The notes: a model not told the origin generated them from the sequence alone. DNA of 7,998 nt from Nonlabens sp. (GCA_030731685.1 JANQTO010000034.1:1-7998); one strand, 5' to 3'; positions 1 through 6,581 are shown, counted from the stretch's first letter. Program-made: numbers and translations.

Positions 1-885
1 AAGCAGTTTATTAATTGCGACAAGCAGTTGGGTAATGTGGATTCGTTTCGCATCATACAGTGGTTTGAGAAGTTGTATGTGGAGCGTTTGGAACAGCGCG
101 CCGTGCGCATAAAAGAGTTGCTGGAACAGCAGCAAAACGATTGGGAAGCTGTTTTTTTTCAATTGCTTTGCCGCAGTTTTGGCACAAAAGTAAATGCAGA
201 CGCCTTTGAAAATCTATCTCGCAGCATGGAGCAGCAAGCCGTGCGCAAGTTGGCTAAGGACGCCTTTCAGCTAGAGGCCGCGCTTTTAGGTCAGGCAGGT
301 TTGCTGGAAGAACCGCGGCAGGATAGATATTATGAGCAGCTCGTTTTAGAGTTCGCTTTCGCGAAAGCGAAATACAACCTACAGCCAGCATCCATTCCCA
401 TGAAGTTTTTCAGGTTACGACCGGCAAACTATCCTACGGTGCGGCTGTCGCAACTAGCAATGTTGTACCATCGCAGTCCGCAGCTTTTTGGTGAGGTGTT
501 GCTTGCAAAAACTAAGGAGGATATTTACAAATTATTTGACGTAAAAGCAGCGAGCTATTGGGACGACCACCATGTTTTTGATAAACAAACTGAATCACGT
601 GAAAAATTGTTAACGGCAGATTTTATAGACCTTTTAATTATAAACTGTATTGTTCCGTTACGTTTTGTGCATGCGCAGCTTATGGGAAAAGATAGGGTAG
701 AAGAGCTGCTGGAGCTTATACAGACCGTTGCGCCTGAGAAGAACACCATCATTTCAGGCTTTAAAAAACTAACTCCTATAAATGACGCGATGGCATCGCA
801 AGCAGTTTTGCAGCTCAAACCTCGCTATTGTGATTTGAATAAGTGCCTACAATGCGATATAGGTATAAGCTTATTGCAAGAATAA
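1..885 (+). CDS. DUF2851 family protein, 5' end outside the window
   Basis: The frame is open from the first base of the window and ends at TAA 883-885, so this is the last 294 codons of a longer gene. A TTG at 28 could be read as a start, but the coding sequence clearly continues upstream of it. The family is recognised from the motif FRLRPANYPTVRLSQLA (bases about 409-462) and from the C-terminal cysteine cluster C-x4-C-x2-C followed by D-I-G (last 19 residues), both of which I know from Bacteroidota DUF2851 proteins. No catalytic role is established for the family; the cysteines could bind a metal, but that is inference. A 20-bp perfect palindrome at 352-371 is translated within the protein as FAFAKAK. 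The PspC-domain gene starts 26 bp downstream, suggesting co-transcription. Confidence 0.88.
   Translation, partial: KQFINCDKQLGNVDSFRIIQWFEKLYVERLEQRAVRIKELLEQQQNDWEAVFFQLLCRSFGTKVNADAFENLSRSMEQQAVRKLAKDAFQLEAALLGQAGLLEEPRQDRYYEQLVLEFAFAKAKYNLQPASIPMKFFRLRPANYPTVRLSQLAMLYHRSPQLFGEVLLAKTKEDIYKLFDVKAASYWDDHHVFDKQTESREKLLTADFIDLLIINCIVPLRFVHAQLMGKDRVEELLELIQTVAPEKNTIISGFKKLTPINDAMASQAVLQLKPRYCDLNKCLQCDIGISLLQE
352..371. repeat. Palindromic repeat, copy 1 (inside DUF2851 gene)
   Basis: TTCGCTTTCGCGAAAGCGAA is a perfect 20-bp palindrome containing the 16-bp core CGCTTTCGCGAAAGCG (354-369) that recurs at 4517-4532 and 6301-6316. Here the core begins at the third base of a codon, and the element is read as F-A-F-A-K-A-K. 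It is a local GC-rich island in an AT-rich gene. Confidence 0.9.
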
Positions 886-911
886 TTACGATAACAAGTA
901 TCTTTACAGCT

Positions 912-1139
912 ATGGGAATAGTGACCACCTTGCGACATTACATGGAGAAATATGGCTTTTATGTCTCCACAAGGCTCGCAGACCGACTAGGAATGCGTGC
1001 AAAAAGTGTGCGAATTACTTTTATTTATTTTACGTTTGCCACCCTAGGAGCTGGTTTTGCGGTGTATCTTATTTTTGCGTTTTGGCTGAAGATTAAAGAC
1101 CTTATTTACGTGAAGCGCAACTCTGTGTTTGACTTGTAA
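912..1139 (+). CDS. PspC-domain small membrane protein
   Basis: This encodes 75 residues with a PspC-type layout: an amphipathic start, the motif STRLADRLGMRAKSVRITFIY (about residues 19-39; V-x-x-R-L-A-D-x-L-G is typical), one hydrophobic helix at about 36-59, and a basic end finishing SVFDL. PspC domains are named after the phage-shock envelope stress protein, but this stand-alone short form has no assigned job. The frame is open further up to an ATG at 843, which would add 23 residues and overlap the DUF2851 gene. I chose ATG 912 because the domain starts just after it and the extra residues look unrelated to the family. It sits 26 bp after DUF2851 and 11 bp before the potassium channel gene, consistent with one transcript. 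Confidence 0.8.
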   Translation: MGIVTTLRHYMEKYGFYVSTRLADRLGMRAKSVRITFIYFTFATLGAGFAVYLIFAFWLKIKDLIYVKRNSVFDL

Positions 1140-1150
1140 CCACGTCGCTT

Positions 1151-2152
1151 TTGAAAAATAAAATAACCTTAGCCTTTACATTACTACTTTCCATCTTTTT
1201 TATTGGGGTCATGGGCTTCAAGACCTTGATGAGTATAAGCTGGATAGATGCGATGTACATGACGGTTATTACCATGACTACGGTTGGGTATCGAGAAGTG
1301 CAAGCGCCTACAGTTGAGACTAAGGTATTTATCATCTTCTTAATAATTTTTAGCGTTATCATTGTGGGTTATGCGGTAGCTGTGGTTACGGAGTATTTAT
1401 TAACACGAACAACACTAAAGAACGTCAAAGAAAAAAGATTGCTAAAAAAAATAAAGTCTATGGAAAATCATGTTATCGTAGTAGGGTATGGGCGTAACGG
1501 TAAGCAAGCGGTACAAAAACTGCGAGATTACCACAAAGATTTTATTGTCATAGAACGTGACCAAGAAGTTATAGACAACGCCCAGTTAGACGAGGAATTT
1601 TTCCTTAAAGGAAATGCCATTGAAGACGAGGTACTCATAAAAGCTGGTATAGAAAGAGCGTCTAATCTCATTGCCGCCTTGCCTAAGGACGCTGACAATC
1701 TTTTTGTCGTATTAAGTGCAAGACAGCTCAATGCAAAATTAGGTATTATCTCCAGAGCGAGTGAAGAGACCAGTTATAAGAAATTAAAGCTCGCTGGCGC
1801 AAATAATGTGATACTGCCAGATAGTATAGGAGGACAACACATGGCGTCTCTTGTAGTGAATCCAGATTTATTGGAATTTTGGGATAATTTGAGTTATGGT
1901 GGTAACCAAGGTGTGAATTTGGAACAGCTTTCTTTTGAGCAAATGTTTGACGATAATCATACTTGCACCATTAAAGAATTGCGCAAAATGTCTAAGACAG
2001 GTTGCACCATTATTGGATACAAATCTCCCAAAGGTGAGTACGTTGTAAACCCAAGTCCAGATATAGAACTTACCGCCGGTTCTAAAATAATAGTTGTAGG
2101 GAACACATCACAAATAAAAAATATGCAAAAAGCCTTCAAGATTAATGACTAG
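1151..2152 (+). CDS. Potassium channel with RCK (TrkA-N/TrkA-C) domains, unusual filter
   Basis: This is a 333-residue two-transmembrane channel subunit of the MthK type: helix 1 at about 5-24, pore helix and filter at about 31-50, helix 2 at about 59-82, then a cytoplasmic RCK domain. The Rossmann nucleotide-binding loop is V-G-Y-G-R-N-G (111-117), with the acidic residue E135 ending the second strand. A TrkA-C-like domain occupies about 250-333. The filter reads T44-V-G-Y-R-E49; canonical K+ channels have G at the R48 position, so ion selectivity is uncertain. The start is TTG 1151: the frame is closed by TGA at 1130-1132, and the next ATG (1211) would remove most of helix 1. An internal ATG at 1460 (M104) sits just before the RCK domain. 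The gene follows the PspC gene by 11 bp. Confidence 0.87.
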   Translation: MKNKITLAFTLLLSIFFIGVMGFKTLMSISWIDAMYMTVITMTTVGYREVQAPTVETKVFIIFLIIFSVIIVGYAVAVVTEYLLTRTTLKNVKEKRLLKKIKSMENHVIVVGYGRNGKQAVQKLRDYHKDFIVIERDQEVIDNAQLDEEFFLKGNAIEDEVLIKAGIERASNLIAALPKDADNLFVVLSARQLNAKLGIISRASEETSYKKLKLAGANNVILPDSIGGQHMASLVVNPDLLEFWDNLSYGGNQGVNLEQLSFEQMFDDNHTCTIKELRKMSKTGCTIIGYKSPKGEYVVNPSPDIELTAGSKIIVVGNTSQIKNMQKAFKIND

Positions 2153-2243
2153 GTTTTAGTAAAATCTTAACTAAAGCCTTTAAAAGCACAGAATTTTTGT
2201 GCATCTTGCTGCGTAATTCACAAAACACCCCATTTTATTACTT

Positions 2244-4220
2244 ATGAAATATATAAATAGAATTTTATTAAGCTTTTTAGTGCTGTGTATTTCAGCGACT
2301 GGGTTTGCGCAGGAGAAGGCTCAAGAAGTTGGAATTGATAAAAAAATCGACGATGCTTTTGGTTGGGCAACTGGTGATTATGTAAGTTTTGTTTTCTATC
2401 AAATCCCATTTGGAACGGTTAGCAGTACTAAAGATGTAAATCTAGACGTGCTATCTCAGTTAACCATTAAGGAGTCCGACAAAAAAAGCGGCATACCTAC
2501 CTATACTAAAAACGGAGTAAAATATTCTTTAGAGAGCGACACACTTTTTGTTAAGAGCATTTCACTACCTGGAGGGCAACTTGCTGAGGAACTCACATTT
2601 AAAACACAAACTGATGGTCTAATAGCTACTAACGGTAGCTTTAAGATTGCAGCAGCAGCCATTCAACCCGCTCAAAAAGTAACAGTTGAGGCAACTGCGC
2701 CATTTACAAGAATTTATTGGGTGCTTTTTCCACTCATTTTGGGAGCGCTGTTCTTTACTGTTTATTTCAAATTCATAAACTTCACAGGTATATTTAGGGC
2801 TGTAAAAGTTGTTCAAGGAAAATATGAAGATATTGAAAAGCACGGAGCTCAGTTTCTTTATGGGGAAAATGGCATAGCAAACGGTGTTGATATCAATAAA
2901 GTAGACGATTTAGAAGAACACTTAGAAGCCGTTAGTGATGAAATAACTATAGACGATGACATTAAAGATACCATACGCGACGAAAGTTCGGACGGTGAAG
3001 TAACACACTTCCAGGCGTTAACAGCAGCGTTGAGTGCTACAGTAGGTTTAGGAAATATAGCTGGTGTTGCAGTTGCGGTTTCCATAGGTGGTGCAGGAGC
3101 TACATTCTGGATGATTATAGCAGGTTTCTTAGGGATGGCATCTAAATTTGTGGAATGTACATTAGGTGTTAAATACCGTGATGTGGGTCCAGACGGCACT
3201 ATTTATGGTGGGCCTATGTATTATTTAACTAAAGGTCTTAAGGCTATGGGCCTTGCTGGCCTAGGTAAGGTGCTAGCGGTTCTATTTGCTATTATGTGTA
3301 TCGGCGGCTCTTTTGGCGGTGGTAACATGTTTCAAGCAAATCAAGCTGCTCAAATGGTAGAAAATATTACTGGAGGAACACAAAGCTTTATGTATGGTTA
3401 CAAATGGGTTTTCGGTCTGTTTATGGCGGTTTTTGTTGGTATTGTTATCATAGGTGGTATTAAATCTATTGCCAAAGTAACAGATAAGATTGTTCCATTT
3501 ATGGTAGTAACTTACGTTGGGGCGTCCCTATGGGTCATCTTTGCTAAGTATGATATGATAGGTGACGCATTTGGTCAGATTATGGACGGAGCGTTTAGCC
3601 CAGAAGGTGTAGCTGGTGGTGCAATAGGAGTTTTGATACAAGGGTTTAGAAGAGCAGCTTTCTCAAACGAGGCTGGGATAGGTAGTGCATCCATTGCACA
3701 CAGTGCCGTGCGTACTAAGTATCCTGCTAGTGAAGGTTTGGTAGCCTTATTAGAGCCGTTTATAGATACGGTTGTAGTGTGTACCATGACCGCTTTAGTT
3801 CTTATCATTACAGGAAATGTAAATCCAGAAAACGCTGGATTAGGAGATGCTGACGCTATCTTGCTAACATCGGGAGCATTTGAGTCGGTAATCTCGTGGT
3901 TCCCTTGGGTGCTAACACTTGCAGTTGTCCTTTTTGCATTTTCTACGATGATATCGTGGTCATATTATGGATATCAGGCCTGGGCATATTTGTTCGGTCG
4001 TACGAAGAAAACAGAATACACCTACAAAATACTTTTCTGCGTATTTGTTGTTGTTGGTTCTGCAGCGAGTTTAGGAAACGTGATAGGCTTTTCAGATGCT
4101 ATGATATTCTCCATGATGGTTCCTAATATGATAGGTATAGTACTTCTTGCTCCTCGTGTTAAAGAAGAGCTTACTAGGTACATTAAGGCTATAAATCTCA
4201 AAAAAGAAGCAATCAGCTAA
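2244..4220 (+). CDS. Alanine/glycine:cation symporter, AgcS/AlsT family (Na+-coupled)
   Basis: This 658-residue inner-membrane transporter of the AGCS family (APC/LeuT fold) should import small neutral amino acids with Na+ or H+. Family signatures are clear: [16 protein letters not shown] (260-275), [17 protein letters not shown] (354-370), and [20 protein letters not shown] (473-492) followed by [17 protein letters not shown] (503-519). Residues 1-22 look like a signal peptide (hydrophobic 7-20, likely cut near GFA-QE). Two extra stretches stand out: about 57-154, a polar region lying outside the membrane between the first hydrophobic segment (about 39-56) and the helix at 157-178; and an acidic cytoplasmic loop at about 194-252 rich in D and E. 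These make the protein longer than the roughly 450-550 residues usual for the family. ATG 2244 is preceded by a 91-bp AT-rich gap and no Shine-Dalgarno. Substrate is inferred from family only. Confidence 0.93.
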   Translation: MKYINRILLSFLVLCISATGFAQEKAQEVGIDKKIDDAFGWATGDYVSFVFYQIPFGTVSSTKDVNLDVLSQLTIKESDKKSGIPTYTKNGVKYSLESDTLFVKSISLPGGQLAEELTFKTQTDGLIATNGSFKIAAAAIQPAQKVTVEATAPFTRIYWVLFPLILGALFFTVYFKFINFTGIFRAVKVVQGKYEDIEKHGAQFLYGENGIANGVDINKVDDLEEHLEAVSDEITIDDDIKDTIRDESSDGEVTHFQALTAALSATVGLGNIAGVAVAVSIGGAGATFWMIIAGFLGMASKFVECTLGVKYRDVGPDGTIYGGPMYYLTKGLKAMGLAGLGKVLAVLFAIMCIGGSFGGGNMFQANQAAQMVENITGGTQSFMYGYKWVFGLFMAVFVGIVIIGGIKSIAKVTDKIVPFMVVTYVGASLWVIFAKYDMIGDAFGQIMDGAFSPEGVAGGAIGVLIQGFRRAAFSNEAGIGSASIAHSAVRTKYPASEGLVALLEPFIDTVVVCTMTALVLIITGNVNPENAGLGDADAILLTSGAFESVISWFPWVLTLAVVLFAFSTMISWSYYGYQAWAYLFGRTKKTEYTYKILFCVFVVVGSAASLGNVIGFSDAMIFSMMVPNMIGIVLLAPRVKEELTRYIKAINLKKEAIS

Positions 4221-4228
4221 TCGCTTTT

Positions 4229-5092
4229 ATGAATAATTTAAAAGCCCTTTTTATGTTTGATACCAAGCAGCAAAAAGGGCTTTTTGTATTAATATGCCTT
4301 CTGTTACTCGCTATTGCATTTTATGCTTATCGTGTAACACGTCCAGAGCCTACTTTACAACTCGTGGATACAAGCGCCTATCAAGTGAAAATAGATTCGT
4401 TGCAACGCGTTGCAAACCAGAAAAAAGATACAATCTACCCGTTTAACCCCAATTACATAACAGACTATCGTGGTTACAAGCTAGGTTTAACTACAACGCA
4501 GTTAGATAGGTTGTTTCGCTTTCGCGAAAGCGGAAAATGGGTAAACTCTGCCCAAGATTTTAAAATCGTAACACAAGTGGACCAGCGATGGTTGGATAGC
4601 ATATCGCCCTATTTTAAATTTCCAGTATGGGTGACAAATGCAAAAAGTAGTAAAAGCTACAATACCTACAGCAACAACCCTCGTACTATAGTTGCAAAAA
4701 ATATCAACACTGCTACACAGGAAGATATCACTAAAGTTTACGGTATAGGTCCAGCCATATCTGGACGTATCGTAAAAGAGCGTGATAGACTCAACGGCTT
4801 TCTCGATATGATGCAAGTACGTGCTGTCTACGGCATGTCAGACTCTACTATGGTGAAATTCAAGGAGCATTTTTACATTAATGCGCCCGCAGGATTCAAA
4901 AAAGTCGCTCTTAATACCGCATCGCAAGAAGAACTGTCAAGTATTCCATATATCAACGACTACTTAGCAAGTGAACTAATAAAGCAGCGCACATTGAGAG
5001 ATGGCTTTAAGACTTGGGATAAGGTTATACTAACCTCTAGGTTTCCCGAGGAAAAGCTAGCGCTAATTCAGCTATATTTGACACTAGATTAA
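4229..5092 (+). CDS. Membrane-anchored helix-hairpin-helix (ComEA-like) protein
   Basis: This 287-residue protein has a short cytoplasmic start, one transmembrane helix at about 17-36, and three helix-hairpin-helix-like repeats: about 73-130, 158-215 (N-I-N-T-A-T-Q-E-D-I, then Y-G-I-G-P-A-I-S-G-R-I-V) and 227-286 (L-N-T-A-S-Q-E-E-L). The middle repeat has the full HhH G-I-G hairpin that binds DNA backbone in ComEA and related proteins; the other two are degenerate. It could be a DNA-uptake or DNA-binding protein on the outer face of the inner membrane, but no function is proven for this Bacteroidota group. The start at ATG 4229, 8 bp after the symporter stop, fits the expected N-terminus, although a 13-bp inverted repeat (4240-4284) lies in codons 4-19. 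An in-frame ATG at 4253 would also keep the helix. Two palindromes lie within the gene. Confidence 0.85.
   Translation: MNNLKALFMFDTKQQKGLFVLICLLLLAIAFYAYRVTRPEPTLQLVDTSAYQVKIDSLQRVANQKKDTIYPFNPNYITDYRGYKLGLTTTQLDRLFRFRESGKWVNSAQDFKIVTQVDQRWLDSISPYFKFPVWVTNAKSSKSYNTYSNNPRTIVAKNINTATQEDITKVYGIGPAISGRIVKERDRLNGFLDMMQVRAVYGMSDSTMVKFKEHFYINAPAGFKKVALNTASQEELSSIPYINDYLASELIKQRTLRDGFKTWDKVILTSRFPEEKLALIQLYLTLD
4240..4285 (+). terminator. Terminator-like hairpin after the symporter, inside the next gene
   Basis: AAAAGCCCTTTTT (4240-4252) and AAAAAGGGCTTTT (4272-4284) form a perfect 13-bp inverted repeat with a 19-base loop; the right arm ends in a run of five T. Position 20 bp after the symporter stop is where an intrinsic terminator would be expected, but the whole structure is translated as codons 4-19 of the helix-hairpin-helix gene. 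The stem has only four G:C pairs and no T-run beyond it, so termination is likely partial at best. It could instead act as an attenuator or an mRNA structure limiting translation of the downstream gene. Confidence 0.5.
4400..4415. repeat. Isolated 16-bp perfect palindrome
   Basis: TTGCAACGCGTTGCAA reads the same on both strands and lies in the part of the helix-hairpin-helix gene that encodes the linker after the membrane helix (read as L-Q-R-V-A). It shares the central CGCG with the CGCTTTCGCGAAAGCG family but has different arms, and I see only one copy in the window. It may be chance. Confidence 0.6.
4514..4537. repeat. Palindromic repeat, copy 2 (inside helix-hairpin-helix gene)
   Basis: The 16-bp core CGCTTTCGCGAAAGCG is at 4517-4532. 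With three T before and GAAAA after, the 24-base unit is identical to the one at 6298-6321. Here the core is in codon phase 1 and is read as R-F-R-E-S-(G), in the first helix-hairpin-helix-like repeat. Confidence 0.9.
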
Positions 5093-5113
5093 TAAATTCA
5101 TTAGAACCCATAT

Positions 5114-6283
5114 ATGTATTCAAAGTATTTTACAGAAGAGCACCATGCCTTTAGACAAAGTTTCAGAGAGTTTCTTCAAAAAGAAGCCGTTCCACACATA
5201 GACCGCTGGGAAGAAACGGGTCAGATAGATCGTGAAATTTTCAAGAAAATGGGTGACATGGGTTACTTTGGTCTATATTATCCAGAGGTTTACGGCGGTT
5301 TGGACCTAGATTTTTTCTACACAGTGATATTTTTAGAAGAAATGCAACGCATCAACTCTGGTGGTTTTGCCGCGGCAATGTGGGTACAAGCGTTCCTTGG
5401 CGCGCAACACCTACTCAAAGAAGGCGATGAGCGTATAAAGCAAGAGTACCTGGTTCCTACACTTACGGGAGAAAAAATAGGTTGTTTGGGAATTACAGAG
5501 CCTTTCGGTGGTAGCGATGTTGCCGGTATGAGAACCACTGCTGTTAAAGATGGCGACCATTACGTTATAAACGGTTCAAAAACCTTTATTACGAACGGTG
5601 TATATTCTGACTATCTGGTAATCGCTGCAAAAACGGACCCAGCTGCAAACGGTAGAGGTATTTCTATATTCATTATGGATAGAGATACGCCTGGCATAAG
5701 CGCTACAAAACTTAATAAACTAGGCTGGAGAGCGAGCGATACAGGTGAGATAGGATTTGATAATGTGCGTATACCACTTGCTAACCTTATGGGTGAAGAA
5801 GGTAAAGGATTCCCTTATATCATGCAGCACTTTGCACTGGAAAGACTTATTATGGGAATCAATGCCCATGCGCGTGCAGAGTATGCGCTAGAATACACTG
5901 CACAGTATATGAAGGAGCGCACAGCTTTCGGTACAACGATAGATAAATTTCAGGCATTACGTCATGGAATGGCAGATATGTTTAGTGAAGTCGAGATGGC
6001 AAAATGTTTCAACTATAACATCGCAGAGCAGCTGGATGCAGGTTTGTATCCTGTGAAAGAAGCTAGCATGTCTAAACTTATTTCCACAAAAGTAGCTGAC
6101 GAGGTTATTTACAAGTGTCTTCAGTATTTAGGAGGTTACGGTTATATAGAAGAATATCCGCTGGCGCGCATGTGGCGTGATAGTAGGCTAGGACCTATAG
6201 GTGGAGGGACCAGTGAAATTATGCGCGAGATTATCGCAAAAATGATGCTCGACGGTAAGGACTACAAACCTGCTGCGCACTAG
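5114..6283 (+). CDS. Acyl-CoA dehydrogenase (FAD-dependent)
   Basis: This full-length 389-residue flavoenzyme should oxidise an acyl-CoA to the 2,3-enoyl-CoA and pass electrons to ETF, in fatty-acid or branched-chain amino-acid breakdown. The three domains are in order: helical about 1-120, beta 121-230, helical 231-389. Both family signatures are present: L-G-I-T-E-P-F-G-G-S-D (125-135) and Q-x2-G-G-Y-G-Y-I-E-E-Y (337-347). At the medium-chain-type catalytic position the sequence is P-I-G-G-G-T-S-E (361-368), with no Glu before G-T. E243 in A-L-E-R-L is at the position used as catalytic base in isovaleryl-CoA and long-chain dehydrogenases, so this is probably that subclass; the exact chain length is unknown. 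ATG 5114 is 21 bp after the preceding gene, without a Shine-Dalgarno, so the two may share a transcript. Confidence 0.95.
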   Translation: MYSKYFTEEHHAFRQSFREFLQKEAVPHIDRWEETGQIDREIFKKMGDMGYFGLYYPEVYGGLDLDFFYTVIFLEEMQRINSGGFAAAMWVQAFLGAQHLLKEGDERIKQEYLVPTLTGEKIGCLGITEPFGGSDVAGMRTTAVKDGDHYVINGSKTFITNGVYSDYLVIAAKTDPAANGRGISIFIMDRDTPGISATKLNKLGWRASDTGEIGFDNVRIPLANLMGEEGKGFPYIMQHFALERLIMGINAHARAEYALEYTAQYMKERTAFGTTIDKFQALRHGMADMFSEVEMAKCFNYNIAEQLDAGLYPVKEASMSKLISTKVADEVIYKCLQYLGGYGYIEEYPLARMWRDSRLGPIGGGTSEIMREIIAKMMLDGKDYKPAAH

Positions 6284-6297
6284 ATTTAGGTTAATTA

Positions 6298-6321
6298 TTT
6301 CGCTTTCGCGAAAGCGGAAAA
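6298..6321. repeat. Palindromic repeat, copy 3 (intergenic, upstream of rpsU promoter)
   Basis: The core CGCTTTCGCGAAAGCG lies at 6301-6316, with flanks identical to copy 2. It begins 15 bp after the acyl-CoA dehydrogenase stop and is followed by a run of eight A (6318-6325). Its centre is about 45 bp upstream of the rpsU -7 box. There is no T-tract on either strand after the stem, so it does not look like a normal intrinsic terminator; an activator or organiser site is possible. Confidence 0.9.
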
Positions 6322-6349
6322 AAAATGAACGGCAATAACATATAATGTG

Positions 6350-6357
6350 TATATTTG
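6350..6357 (+). promoter_or_regulatory. rpsU promoter, Bacteroidota -7 box
   Basis: TATATTTG matches the Bacteroidota -7 consensus TAnnTTTG exactly. I do not find a TTTG -33 element at the expected distance upstream. Transcription would start near 6364, giving a leader of only about 23 bases that holds the Shine-Dalgarno. A 6-bp inverted repeat, CGGCAA (6330-6335) and TTGCCG (6355-6360), overlaps the box. Confidence 0.65.
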
Positions 6358-6366
6358 CCGCCACAA

Positions 6367-6377
6367 AGAGAGGAGGT
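6367..6377 (+). promoter_or_regulatory. Extended Shine-Dalgarno of rpsU
   Basis: AGAGAGGAGGT can pair over 11 bases (one G-U) with the usual Bacteroidota 16S rRNA 3' tail, leaving 9 bases to ATG 6387. None of the other protein starts in the window has such a site. In Flavobacteriales, bS21 with bS18 and bS6 hides the anti-Shine-Dalgarno, and rpsU is known to carry an extended Shine-Dalgarno so that ribosomes lacking bS21 translate it preferentially. The site also decides the start codon, ruling out the in-frame ATG at 6345. Confidence 0.9.
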
Positions 6378-6386
6378 TATGAGACT

Positions 6387-6581
6387 ATGTTAATTATACC
6401 AGTTAAAGACGGCGAAAATATCGATAGAGCACTGAAACGTTTCAAGCGCAAGTTTGATCGTACAGGTAAAATGCGTGAGCTACGTGCAAGACAGCAATTT
6501 ACGAAGCCATCAGTTGCAAATCGTGCAGCAAAAATTAAAGCCGCATACGTACAAGGACTTAGAGACGCAGAGAATATTTAA
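6387..6581 (+). CDS. rpsU: 30S ribosomal protein bS21
   Basis: This 64-residue protein is the normal size for Bacteroidota bS21. It begins MLIIPVKDGENIDRALKRFK and continues with the basic helical stretch K-R-K-F-D-R-T-G-K-M-R-E-L-R-x-R (21-35). It sits on the platform of the small subunit near the 3' end of 16S rRNA; in Bacteroidia it helps sequester the anti-Shine-Dalgarno, which is why most genes of the group lack that signal. An upstream in-frame ATG at 6345 would add 14 unrelated residues and include the promoter and ribosome-binding site, so it is rejected. The gene is a single-gene unit: own promoter (6350-6357), extended Shine-Dalgarno, and a strong terminator 21 bp after the stop. 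Expression is likely autoregulated by bS21 shortage. Confidence 0.97.
   Translation: MLIIPVKDGENIDRALKRFKRKFDRTGKMRELRARQQFTKPSVANRAAKIKAAYVQGLRDAENI

Noticed and set aside
843..911. N-terminal extension of the PspC-domain protein from ATG 843
   Set aside because: It would overlap the DUF2851 gene and add 23 residues unlike the family; ATG 912 gives the usual short form.
2186..2202. GCACA / TGTGC hairpin after the potassium channel gene
   Set aside because: Only a 5-bp stem with a 7-base loop and no T-tract after it; too weak to call a terminator.
2858..3199. 113-codon open frame on the - strand
   Set aside because: It lies wholly within the symporter's conserved core, is antisense, low-complexity (rich in S, P, A) and matches no family I know; other - strand frames in the window are likewise shadows.
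6298..6325. Palindrome copy 3 as a terminator of the acyl-CoA dehydrogenase gene
   Set aside because: The stem is followed by A, not T, on the + strand, and on the - strand the T-run precedes the stem. The same element also occurs inside genes.
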